DNA of 11,869 nt from B4-G1 sp964393895 (GCA_964393895.1 CAYMWP010000139.1:1-11869); one strand, 5' to 3'. Numbered from the stretch's first letter, positions 1 through 7,092 are shown. Notes: a model not told the origin generated them from the sequence alone. Numbers and translations: made by a program.

Positions 1-60
1 CAACCCCGGGCACCATAGATGTCTGCCGGCGCGCTTTACCCGGTAAACAAATACTAACGC

Positions 61-94
61 AGATTGGTTCATTCTTCCGAGAATGAACCAATCT
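61..94. repeat. Perfect 15-bp inverted repeat just after the last gene
   Basis: AGATTGGTTCATTCT at 61-75 is followed by the 4-base loop TCCG and the exact reverse complement at 80-94. It begins 12 bases beyond the stop codon of the left-most HEAT/WD40 gene, so it would form a strong hairpin at the 3' end of that transcript. Neither side has a U-tract, so it is not a textbook rho-independent terminator. It may be a dispersed palindromic element or an mRNA 3'-end stabilising hairpin. A shorter inverted repeat, TTTACC-C-GGTAAA, lies beside it at 35-47. The structure is seen directly; the role is inferred. Confidence 0.8.
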
Positions 95-106
95 CGGCAT
101 TACAAG

Positions 107-2329
107 CTACTCGATCTCGATGTCAAACTCGCCCATCATGATCATTGGCAACTCGCCGATCTCGATGTCGTATCGGAAACGGCGCCGCAGGACGCACGCC
201 GCAAACTGGAGGGCCAGCCGGGCCGGCGGCGGCAGGTTTCCGTCGGCTATCAGATCGTCCAGAACCGGCACGACCGCCACGGTAGACCGGGCAAAGGGCT
301 GCAACAGAACGCCCGGCATCGCCAGCCCCCGGATGTCCCACAGCGACAATACCGCTTCAGAACTGCCCACAGCCATGAACGACTCGTCCGGCGAGATGTG
401 GAGCGAGGTCAGCGGCCCGTCAAGGACCTGCACACTGCCAACTGAGGCGCGCGTTTCCAGGTCGGTAAAGTGAACGCTACCGTCAGACGCCGCCGAGATC
501 ACGATAGAGGAACCGTGCAGCATCTCGACGCCTTTCATTCGTCCCTCGTGATGCGTCAGTGGCTGCCCTTCTCTGGTAAGCCAGGTGCGATCCTCCTCGT
601 ACCAGCTTGCACCGTTCCAATATCGCATCATTTTCTTTTGAGGTCTGCACGTGACGACGTCGCCATCCGACTGGCCCAAGATCATGGTTTCATCATCTGG
701 AGGAAAAGCAGCATAGCGGGCTTTGGATTGCCCAAGCCAGGGGCGCAGGTCCTTCAATTGAGGCAACGATATTATTTTCACCCCCCACGTCCCCACCACC
801 GCCACCCGCCTTTCATCGGGAGAAACGCACGCGGTCTTGGCCCAACCGTCGTAACGGGCATAACGCTGCCTCGCCACCTCGCGCCTGCCCGGCACATCCC
901 ACAAAACGACCTCACCATCACGCCCGGCGGAAAGCACCCGAGACGCCCCCACCGGCTCAAGCGCCGTCACGGAGCCGGTGTGCTGCCCCGGGGAGAAGGG
1001 AACCCCATCTTCCCAGGGATCGTCCCAAGCGTAAATCGTGCACACACTGTCTCGCCTGTTCGTGCGCTCCGCAGCGAGCAGCGCACCGTCGCCCGCAAAG
1101 GTCACGGGGCCGATGGAACGCTTGAACCCGCCCAGCACACGCTCCCGCTCGGCCCGTTGATAATTCCACAGCACCACCTTGCGCTGCCCCGTACCGACGG
1201 CGATGGCCGGGCGGGTGGGCGAGAAAGCGACGCTGTTGATGCGCCCCGGCACCCTGGCCCTGGCGCGCAATACCGCCGGTGGAAAGAGTTGGGGTTGATC
1301 CGCCTGGACCTGTTGGAACACCGACGAAAAAAGCTGTTCCATTTGCTCCTCACGCGCCGGAAGGCCCTGTCCGGCAAGCGAGACCAACTCTTCAAAGACG
1401 GGCACGTCTTCCCCGTTCTGAGGCCGCCATCCACTGCCCGCCAACGCCTCGACGATGCGTGCACTCCACGCAAACCGCACCTCAAAGACCAGGTCCCACA
1501 ACGTCGCCCACTCTTGGTTGGCGATGAGGGTTTGGAGAAACAGGTCGAGTTCGCCGGGGGACATTTCCAACACGCTTGCCCGGTAATCCTGCCCCGCGAG
1601 GACGGCCAAAAAGTCGGCCCGGCCGGAGGCCCGCAGTTTCTCCCGCACCCGCCGGCGCAGATGATCGTCGGCTTCCTCGTAGGCCGCGCGCAGGAACTGG
1701 CGGTCAAAGTCGAGCAGATCGTAGCGCTCCCACTGTTCGGTCAGGAAGAAAAATAGCGCCCGCTGCTCTTCATCCTGGGGGACGTATCCCGCCGCCAGCG
1801 CCGCATCCCGGGCCACAGGATCGTCCCGCTCGATGACGAGGCGGCACAGTGCCTGTTGTGCTGTTTTGCTCCCAAGATTTCTCAGCGCCTGCAACGCTCG
1901 CTCGGCGATGATCGGGTCGGCATCCTTGCACGCTTCCACCAACAGGGGGACAACTTTTGCTTCCCCATCCCTGATCGCATCCAGACGATCTGTCCGCAGA
2001 GCGGTCAGCAACCTCACTTTTGGTGGCGTCGAGGCCACCCATTGACGCTCCACCAACAGAGCGGCCAAATCGGCTTGGCGCGTCTCCGCCCAGGCCTGGC
2101 ACACCGCGTCAACAGAATCCTGGCGGGCCAGTTGCCGCAGTGCCTGCCGGGCAGCATCCAGCACCTGTCCGTCGTCGCCGCGCGTCACGACTTGCGCCAA
2201 CACCCGCACCGACTCTGGCGAGCCATCTCGCGCCAGCGCCTCCATCGCCCACTGTCGCAGCCGCCCGCCGATCAGGGGTAGACGATTGTAAAGCAAACGC
2301 ATGTATCGCTCAACCGCTTTTACGTCCAT
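107..2329 (-). CDS. HEAT-repeat / WD40 beta-propeller protein (paralogue 1)
   Basis: A predicted cytosolic scaffold or sensor protein of 740 residues; I do not recognise a named gene. Residues about 20-190 are alpha-helical HEAT-like repeats (for example DADPIIAERALQALRNL). A middle block, about 180-350, contains ALFFFLTEQWERYD and matches no domain I can name. Residues about 355-670 form WD40-type blades, seen in INSVAFSP, VLSAGRDGEVVLWD and VLSLWD. A helical stretch follows, then the acidic tail MIMMGEFDIEIE. There is no signal peptide, membrane segment or catalytic motif. I chose the ATG at 2329 because MDVKAVERYMRLLYNRLP aligns with the very start of the paralogue upstream. A GTG at 2353 (8 residues longer) overlaps the paralogue's stop as GTGA and is an alternative. 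Either start implies translational coupling. Compared with its paralogue it has about 15 extra residues before the propeller and a Trp/Tyr-rich loop inside one blade. Confidence 0.88.
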   Translation of the reverse strand: MDVKAVERYMRLLYNRLPLIGGRLRQWAMEALARDGSPESVRVLAQVVTRGDDGQVLDAARQALRQLARQDSVDAVCQAWAETRQADLAALLVERQWVASTPPKVRLLTALRTDRLDAIRDGEAKVVPLLVEACKDADPIIAERALQALRNLGSKTAQQALCRLVIERDDPVARDAALAAGYVPQDEEQRALFFFLTEQWERYDLLDFDRQFLRAAYEEADDHLRRRVREKLRASGRADFLAVLAGQDYRASVLEMSPGELDLFLQTLIANQEWATLWDLVFEVRFAWSARIVEALAGSGWRPQNGEDVPVFEELVSLAGQGLPAREEQMEQLFSSVFQQVQADQPQLFPPAVLRARARVPGRINSVAFSPTRPAIAVGTGQRKVVLWNYQRAERERVLGGFKRSIGPVTFAGDGALLAAERTNRRDSVCTIYAWDDPWEDGVPFSPGQHTGSVTALEPVGASRVLSAGRDGEVVLWDVPGRREVARQRYARYDGWAKTACVSPDERRVAVVGTWGVKIISLPQLKDLRPWLGQSKARYAAFPPDDETMILGQSDGDVVTCRPQKKMMRYWNGASWYEEDRTWLTREGQPLTHHEGRMKGVEMLHGSSIVISAASDGSVHFTDLETRASVGSVQVLDGPLTSLHISPDESFMAVGSSEAVLSLWDIRGLAMPGVLLQPFARSTVAVVPVLDDLIADGNLPPPARLALQFAACVLRRRFRYDIEIGELPMIMMGEFDIEIE

Positions 2330-2349
2330 TCCGGTTCCGTCAACTTGAA

Positions 2350-4476
2350 TCACTCCTCGATCTCGATGTCAAACTCGCCCATCATGATCGTCGGAGCCTC
2401 CCCCAGCTCGATGTCGAACCGAAAGCGGTGCCGCAGCACACGATCCGTGAACCTGAGGGCCAACCGGGCGCGGGAGTCCAAATTTTCGTTATCCATCAAC
2501 ACACCGAGGGTCGGCAGCAGCTTTGGCGCCGCATGTGCGAATGGGTGTTCGAGCAGCGATTGCGCGTCCAACACCCTGAGGTCCCACAGCGAGAGCGAAG
2601 CCTGCGAGTTGCCGACAGCCATAAACGACTCGTCCGGCGAAATGTGCAGCGACGTCACCTGTCCCAGGGGGTCCGGCACCTCCCCAATGACCTCACGGTC
2701 CTGCAACGATATGAACCGGATCACGCCCTCAGACCCCGCCGTGACGACGATGGAGCGACCGTGCAACACCTCTACCCCCTCCACCCGTCCTTCGTGGCGG
2801 GTGAGCGTGTTTGGCTCTCGTATAAGCCAATTTCTCTGTCCCCGGTGCCCGTACACGATCACGTCGCCGTTGAACCGGCCCGTGATCAACGTGCCGCCAT
2901 CGGAGGAGAACGCGGCGCAGCGCAACACACTGCGACTGGACCCGACGCCGACCAGTCGGTCCAACTGCGGCAGCATCACCAAACTCACGCCCCGTGCCAG
3001 CAGGGCGACCCGCTGACCATCCGGGGAAACGCACATCGCCCGCGCCCAGGGATTCAATTTTCGGCTGGTTACCTTGCCCTCGTGCAGGTCCCACAGGATC
3101 ACCTGAGCATCCCGTCCCGCCGAGAGCGCCCGCGACTCTCCCAACGGCGCGATGGCGGTCACAGACCCGTTGTGATGCCCCAGGCGAGCCGGTTGGTCGT
3201 CGTTCTGGCCATCGGACCAGCCATAGACGGCGCACGGAGCGGACACGTCGTTGGTGCGTTCGGCGCAGAGCAGGGTATTGTCGCCGGTGAACGCCACGCG
3301 CCCGATTGAATGGTCGAACCCGCCCAGCAGGTGCTCCCGTTCCGCCCGTTGATAGTTCCACAGCGCCACCTTACGTCCCCCCGTGCCGATGGCGACGACG
3401 GGGCGGGCCGGCGAGAAGGCGACGTCGTTGATGCGACCGGGTACCCGGGCCCGGGCCTGCAACACCGCCGGTGGAAAAAGCGGCTCGATCTCCTGTTCGC
3501 TCGCCGGCAAGCCCTGCCCGATCAGCGCGACCAGTTCTGAAAAGACAACTAGGGCTTCTCCCGCGTCAGGCGTCCATCCACTCTCCGCCAACAGCGTAAC
3601 GATGCGCGCGCTCCACGTAAAGGGCACCTCAAAAACCAATTTCCACAGGATCGGCCACTCGCCGTTAGCGGCGAGCGTCTGGACCAATAGTTCCAGCTCG
3701 GCGTGCGTGGCCTCGGCGGCCCGGTCGAGATAGTCGTCACCGGCGATGACGGTCAGGAAATCGGTCCGGCCCGCCGTCCGCAGTTTCTGCTGGATGCGCC
3801 GCCGCAAATCCTCGTCGGCCACGGCATACGCCGTGCGCAAAAAGTGTCGGTCAAAGTCCAGGCCCTCGTAACGCTCCCACTGTTCGGTCAGAAAAAAGAA
3901 CAATGCCCGCTGTTGTTCGTCCTTGGGCTTGTACCCGGCGGCTACCGCAGCCTCCTGGGCAAACGGATGGTCGTGCTCGATGATCAGGCGACATAATGCC
4001 TGTTGCGCCTCGCTCCTCCTTAACTCCCGTAGCGCCTGCCGCGCTCGCTCGGCAATGACCGGGTCGGCGTCTCTGCACGCTTCCACCAACGGCTCGACGA
4101 CTTTTTCGTCGCCGCCGGTCACCACGTCTACCTGCCCCACCTTGAGGGCTGTGAGCACCCGCACCTCCGGCGGCGTTGACGCCACCCACTCTTGCTCCAT
4201 CAACAAAGCGGTCAATCTAGGATGGCGCAGTTCCACCCAGACGCCGCACGCCGCGCTGACACTGCGCCACTCGGTCAGTTTGCGCAGCGCGTCCAGGGCG
4301 ATGTCCCGCACGCGCGCATCGTCGCTGTGGGCCACGGCCTCGGCCAGCAAACGCACCGCCCCAACCGAGCCATCCTTGACCAACCTCTCCGCCGCCCACT
4401 GCCGTATCCACCGGCCCACGATGGGCGTCCGGTTATAAAGCTCCCGCCGGTACCTCTTTAACTCATTTGCATTCAC
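2350..4476 (-). CDS. HEAT-repeat / WD40 beta-propeller protein (paralogue 2)
   Basis: 708 residues, colinear with the next gene downstream and clearly its tandem duplicate. HEAT-like helices run over about residues 15-180 (DADPVIAERARQALREL). The uncharacterised middle with ALFFFLTEQWERYE spans about 185-335. WD40 blades span about 345-635 (INDVAFSP, ALSAGRDAQVILWDL, LSLWDL), and the conserved tail IMMGEFDIEIEE closes the protein. No enzymatic motif, signal peptide or membrane helix is visible. The start is GTG at 4476: its first residues (NANELKRYRRELYNRTP) align with the paralogue's N terminus, and no in-frame ATG lies nearby. The Shine-Dalgarno sequence is poor. It lies 145 bases after the AAA ATPase gene and its stop overlaps the possible GTG start of the next gene. 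HEAT and WD40 modules usually bind proteins; a role as partner, adaptor or sensor of the AAA ATPase is inference from gene order. Confidence 0.88.
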   Translation of the reverse strand: MNANELKRYRRELYNRTPIVGRWIRQWAAERLVKDGSVGAVRLLAEAVAHSDDARVRDIALDALRKLTEWRSVSAACGVWVELRHPRLTALLMEQEWVASTPPEVRVLTALKVGQVDVVTGGDEKVVEPLVEACRDADPVIAERARQALRELRRSEAQQALCRLIIEHDHPFAQEAAVAAGYKPKDEQQRALFFFLTEQWERYEGLDFDRHFLRTAYAVADEDLRRRIQQKLRTAGRTDFLTVIAGDDYLDRAAEATHAELELLVQTLAANGEWPILWKLVFEVPFTWSARIVTLLAESGWTPDAGEALVVFSELVALIGQGLPASEQEIEPLFPPAVLQARARVPGRINDVAFSPARPVVAIGTGGRKVALWNYQRAEREHLLGGFDHSIGRVAFTGDNTLLCAERTNDVSAPCAVYGWSDGQNDDQPARLGHHNGSVTAIAPLGESRALSAGRDAQVILWDLHEGKVTSRKLNPWARAMCVSPDGQRVALLARGVSLVMLPQLDRLVGVGSSRSVLRCAAFSSDGGTLITGRFNGDVIVYGHRGQRNWLIREPNTLTRHEGRVEGVEVLHGRSIVVTAGSEGVIRFISLQDREVIGEVPDPLGQVTSLHISPDESFMAVGNSQASLSLWDLRVLDAQSLLEHPFAHAAPKLLPTLGVLMDNENLDSRARLALRFTDRVLRHRFRFDIELGEAPTIMMGEFDIEIEE

Positions 4477-4621
4477 TGTACGACATTCTCGCTAACTCGC
4501 TCCTGCAACTTGGCTTGCCGCGTGGCAAACGCAGCATCCTCCCAGGCTTGTGACAGACGACACGTCCGTTGCTCAAAACGAGGCCGACACACCCGCTCTG
4601 AGCACCCGTAAAAAGACCTCG

Positions 4622-6145
4622 TTATTTGATTTCCAACTGCAACGGCACAAACTGCTGCTCGGCCTCTTGCTTCTCGCGGAACGACGCCGACTGCGCCCGG
4701 CCTTCTTGCAACCACTCGCGCAACATCTGCACGATCTCCCGCTGTGAGACAGACAGCGGCACCAGGCGCACCAACGCAGTCGAGATGTCGTCGGTGGTGA
4801 ACTCGCGCTGGCCGTCGTTGAAACCGACGTACATGGCGTCAATGACGGCCTGCTCGATCTCGGCCCCCACGTAGCCCTCCGATTCCCGCGCCAACCGCGC
4901 CGTGTCGAAATCCTGGGGCAGCCGGTTGCGCTTGCGCAGGTGGACGGCGAAAATCTCCTGCCGCTCCTCCAACGTCGGCAGGTCGAGGAAGAAAATCTCG
5001 TCAAAGCGCCCCTTGCGCAAGAGTTCCGGCGGCAAACTGGAGATATCGTTGGCCGTAGCCACGACAAAACAGGGCGCGGTTTTTTCCTGCATCCAAGTCA
5101 GGATCGTGCCAAAGACCCGCGTGCTGGTGCCGCTGTCGAGACCGCCGTGGGCCAACCCTTTCTCCATCTCGTCAATCCAGACCACACACGGGGCCACCGT
5201 CTCTGCCAGCCGCAGCGCGCGCCGCGCCCGCTCCTCCGACTCGCCCACCAGGCTGCCAAACAGTGAGCCGATGTCGAGCCGCAGCAGTGGCAGCCGCCAC
5301 AGGCCGCCGACCATCTTGGCCGTCAGGCTCTTGCCGGTGCCCGGTATGCCGATGAGGGCGATGCCCTTGGGCGCGGGGAGCCCGTAATTGCGCGCCTCCT
5401 GAGTGAACGCCCGCTCGCGCAGCCGCAGCCACTCTTTCAATACGCCCAGGCCGCCCACGTCGTCGGGGGTTTCGGTGGCGGCGTAGAATTCCAGCGCCTC
5501 GCTCTCGCGGATGACCTGCTTTTTTTCCTCGGTCACCAGGTCAATGTCCTGGTCGTCCAGCACGCCGTCGCGCACGATGGCCTTGGCAAAGACCCGCTGC
5601 GCCTGCGATACCGTCAACCCGACGGCGGCCTGCACCAGCTTGTCCCGTCCCAGCGAGGTCAGATTGACCTTGACCCCCGGCGTCTCGGTGAGCCGGTCCA
5701 GTACCTGTTCCAGTTCCGCCGCCTGGGGAGACGGGAACTCGACCACCACGACCTCGTCCTTTAATTCCTCTGGAACTTGGGTAGATGTTGTCGTGACAAC
5801 GATCGAGTTTTTGGTAAATTTGAGCCGCTGGACAACGCTGCGGAGTTTGCGCTTGATGCGGGCGTCGCCCCAAAACTCGTGAAAGTCCTTGAGCACAAAG
5901 AGCGTGTTGTTACCTGCCTTGTCCACCTGCTCCAACGCCGTGAGGGGGTCGCGGGCCGACGGCGGCGCAATTTTGCCGGTGAGCGTCTGAAAGCCATCGG
6001 CGGCGTCCCAGCTCTGGCACGGACGCTGTGTTCGCTCACAGACCGTCTTGATCGTCTCCAAGACCCGCTCCTCCTCCGGCGTCACCAGTACGATGAGCGT
6101 AAAGCGCGCCCGCAGATAGATGTCCAATCTCTCTTTAAAATTCAT
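4622..6145 (-). CDS. Ycf46-like AAA+ ATPase
   Basis: 507 residues. The N-terminal half (about 1-210) starts LDIYLRARFTLIVLVTPEEER, resembling the degenerate ATPase-like domain that precedes the AAA module in Ycf46-type proteins. The classical AAA module spans about 225-465: Walker A GIPGTGKS (266-273), the LFGSLVGESEERARRAL region (295-311) including the likely pore loop, Walker B VVWIDE (321-326), sensor 1 Asn366 in VVATAND, arginine-finger region LLRKGRFDE (375-383), and a C-terminal lid with GYVGAEIEQAV (424-434). All catalytic elements appear intact, so an ATP-driven remodeller is expected; the substrate is unknown. The ATG at 6145 was chosen because GGGAGA lies 5 bases upstream; a 32-residue longer reading has no such site and would overlap the preceding pseudogene. 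It lies 28 bases after that pseudogene and is first in the cluster with the two HEAT/WD40 genes. Chloroplast and cyanobacterial Ycf46 relatives also lack a settled biochemical role. Confidence 0.9.
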   Translation of the reverse strand: MNFKERLDIYLRARFTLIVLVTPEEERVLETIKTVCERTQRPCQSWDAADGFQTLTGKIAPPSARDPLTALEQVDKAGNNTLFVLKDFHEFWGDARIKRKLRSVVQRLKFTKNSIVVTTTSTQVPEELKDEVVVVEFPSPQAAELEQVLDRLTETPGVKVNLTSLGRDKLVQAAVGLTVSQAQRVFAKAIVRDGVLDDQDIDLVTEEKKQVIRESEALEFYAATETPDDVGGLGVLKEWLRLRERAFTQEARNYGLPAPKGIALIGIPGTGKSLTAKMVGGLWRLPLLRLDIGSLFGSLVGESEERARRALRLAETVAPCVVWIDEMEKGLAHGGLDSGTSTRVFGTILTWMQEKTAPCFVVATANDISSLPPELLRKGRFDEIFFLDLPTLEERQEIFAVHLRKRNRLPQDFDTARLARESEGYVGAEIEQAVIDAMYVGFNDGQREFTTDDISTALVRLVPLSVSQREIVQMLREWLQEGRAQSASFREKQEAEQQFVPLQLEIK

Positions 6146-6173
6146 CTTGTTCTCCCTTTTCCCTGATACCATC

Positions 6174-6536
6174 TCACCCAGCGACGTCGTCCCGCATCTG
6201 GCTAATGTACCAGTCCGAGACCTGCGACAGATCCAACTCACAATGTTTTGATTCCGGCGCAGGCGATAGTGCCTCCCCCAGCACTTGCCCGCCGGGCGCG
6301 ACGATCATGCTGGGGCAATTCTGCTTTGGGTGCGCGTTGTTCGTACCCAGCACAAAGCGTTGATTCTCGGCGGCGCGGCTGCTCAGGTGGCTCCGCCACA
6401 CGGGGGCCATAGGCGCGTGCCCCACCGCATTGGTCAGATATACGAACACCTCTGCGCCCGCGCGCGCCAGATACCGCCACTGTTCGGGGAACCGGATCTC
6501 GCAGAGGATCTCACGGAGGAACACGGAGAAAAACAA
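6174..6536 (-). pseudogene. 5'-truncated carbon-nitrogen hydrolase (nitrilase superfamily) remnant
   Basis: The open frame encodes 120 residues; from about residue 11 on it matches the C-terminal half of nitrilase-superfamily amidohydrolases. It has (I)LCEIRFPEQWRYLARAGAE, where the family has its catalytic Cys followed by a (Y/E)-x-x-RFPE context, then AVGHAPMAPVWRSHLSSRAAENQRFVLGTNN in the usual order and a C-terminal strand region. Family members are normally about 260-300 residues with a catalytic Glu-Lys-Cys triad. Here everything upstream of the Cys, including Glu and Lys, is missing. The first residues (MFFSVFLR) are translated from a repeat arm. I therefore treat it as a gene broken by a repeat-associated event. 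The same-strand sequence upstream is the repeat and then cooT, not the missing half. It cannot be a working amidase as it stands. The 5' boundary is approximate. Confidence 0.8.
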
Positions 6537-6692
6537 GTTTGTAACTGTTCAAGGGAAAGCCTGTTTTACCACAAAGGACACAAAGGAAAAAACCAAAAAC
6601 AGTCGCAGAACTTTCACTTTCTTGGTGTCCTTCGTGCCCTTCGTGGTTCTCCAAAATAGGTATGTCGGCGCACTCAGCGTTCTCTGCGGTGA
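6500..6692. repeat. Nested inverted-repeat element truncating the hydrolase gene
   Basis: Two pairs of imperfect inverted repeats are nested. The inner arms are ACCACAAAGGACACAAAGGA at 6568-6587 and TCCTTCGTGCCCTTCGTGGT at 6628-6647, complementary at 17 of 20 positions. The outer arms are TCACGGAGGAACACGGAG from 6511 (possibly from GCAGAGGATC at 6501) and CTCAGCGTTCTCTGCGGTGA ending at 6692, less well matched. The interior is AT-richer than the flanks. Sequences of the type ACCACGAAGGACACGAAGG are common dispersed repeats in Chloroflexota, deltaproteobacteria and other GC-rich environmental bacteria. No transposase is encoded, so it would be a non-autonomous element. The left arm sits exactly at the break in the hydrolase gene. 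No gene is seen in the whole interval 6537-6761. Confidence 0.75.
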
Positions 6693-6734
6693 ATTCCTCG
6701 TCGGTTTAAGGCGCAGCTTTGTTACGTACTTTTC

Positions 6735-6759
6735 GGTTTTAATAAAGCGGCGTCCCGCT
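6735..6759 (-). terminator. Possible weak rho-independent terminator after cooT
   Basis: Read on the minus strand, AGCGG-GACG-CCGCT (6759-6746) forms a 5-bp GC-rich hairpin followed by TTTATTAAAA. It starts 2 bases after the cooT stop codon. The stem is short and the T-tract is interrupted, so this is a modest prediction. If real, it would separate cooT from the hydrolase remnant and the AAA cluster. Confidence 0.4.
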
Positions 6760-6761
6760 GG

Positions 6762-6974
6762 TCAACTCTGGCCGGCGGTTTTATCTCGTGGCTGGCTCAG
6801 GTGAACCGTGTGCTTGAGGAAGTTTATCTGCTCGATGCGTCCCTGTACCAGCTTTTGCTCGCCCAACAGGCCGACCAGTAGGTAAGTGTCGCCTTCGGGT
6901 TTGATCAGCACTACGTCTTCCATGACTTTGTGTTCTTTGTCGTCATTGCTGATGTATACTTTGGCTTCACACAT
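6762..6974 (-). CDS. cooT: CooT-family nickel-binding protein
   Basis: A 70-residue protein starting MCEAKVYI. The Cys directly after the initiator Met is the conserved nickel ligand of the CooT family, small homodimeric proteins first studied as nickel chaperones for carbon monoxide dehydrogenase. The core VMEDVVLIKPEGDTYLLVGL followed by LGEQKLVQGRIEQINFLKHTVHL matches the family well. The tail SQPRDKTAGQS is slightly longer than usual, since family members are about 60-66 residues. The start at 6974 was preferred over a 22-residue longer reading because GGAGG lies 8 bases upstream and because family members begin MC. No carbon monoxide dehydrogenase or other nickel enzyme gene is visible in this window, so its client is unknown. 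The symbol reflects family membership; a CODH-specific role is not shown. Confidence 0.88.
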   Translation of the reverse strand: MCEAKVYISNDDKEHKVMEDVVLIKPEGDTYLLVGLLGEQKLVQGRIEQINFLKHTVHLSQPRDKTAGQS

Positions 6975-7092
6975 TTTATGTGCCTCCAGGGAAAACAAGA
7001 GGCCGCCACATGGCCCGGTCTTCAGGCTGGATGGCGGCAATTTTTAGATGCAGCAACCCATTTCATATCGGCGGCCACACATTGCGATGGTG
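6975..7092 (-). promoter_or_regulatory. cooT leader with competing inverted repeats
   Basis: The segment GGCCGCC at 7001-7007 (plus-strand reading) is complementary both to GGCGGC at 7033-7038 and to GGCGGCC at 7070-7076. In the minus-strand RNA one arm could therefore pair with either of two upstream partners. The proximal hairpin is followed by the pyrimidine-rich TCTTGTTTTCCC before the ribosome binding site GGAGG (6987-6983). This could be an attenuator-like leader, or simply GC-rich chance pairing. No known riboswitch class is recognised. Confidence 0.25.

Noticed and set aside
470..1756. Plus-strand open frame of 428 codons
   Set aside because: It lies wholly antisense to HEAT/WD40 paralogue 1, has a Pro/Arg/His-rich low-complexity composition and no recognisable domain. 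Long antisense frames are expected at this GC content.
2020..3309. Plus-strand open frame of 429 codons
   Set aside because: It is antisense to both HEAT/WD40 genes and spans their junction, its composition is biased to Arg/Pro/Gln, and it shows no family motif.
4501..4530. Hairpin CTTGCC-GCGT-GGCAA as terminator of the AAA gene
   Set aside because: The stem is only five to six bases, there is no T-tract on the minus strand, and the downstream gene appears to belong to the same cluster.
107..6145. Assignment of the AAA plus HEAT/WD40 cluster to a known anti-phage system
   Set aside because: No effector domain (nuclease, NADase, protease, pore former) is present in the window, and I cannot match the combination to a named system from the sequence alone.
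6146..6241. 32-residue N-terminal extension of the AAA protein
   Set aside because: It would overlap the hydrolase remnant, lacks a ribosome binding site and family similarity. The ATG at 6145 has GGGAGA 5 bases upstream.
6975..7040. 22-residue N-terminal extension of CooT
   Set aside because: Family members start MC with the Cys as metal ligand, and GGAGG is placed for the ATG at 6974.
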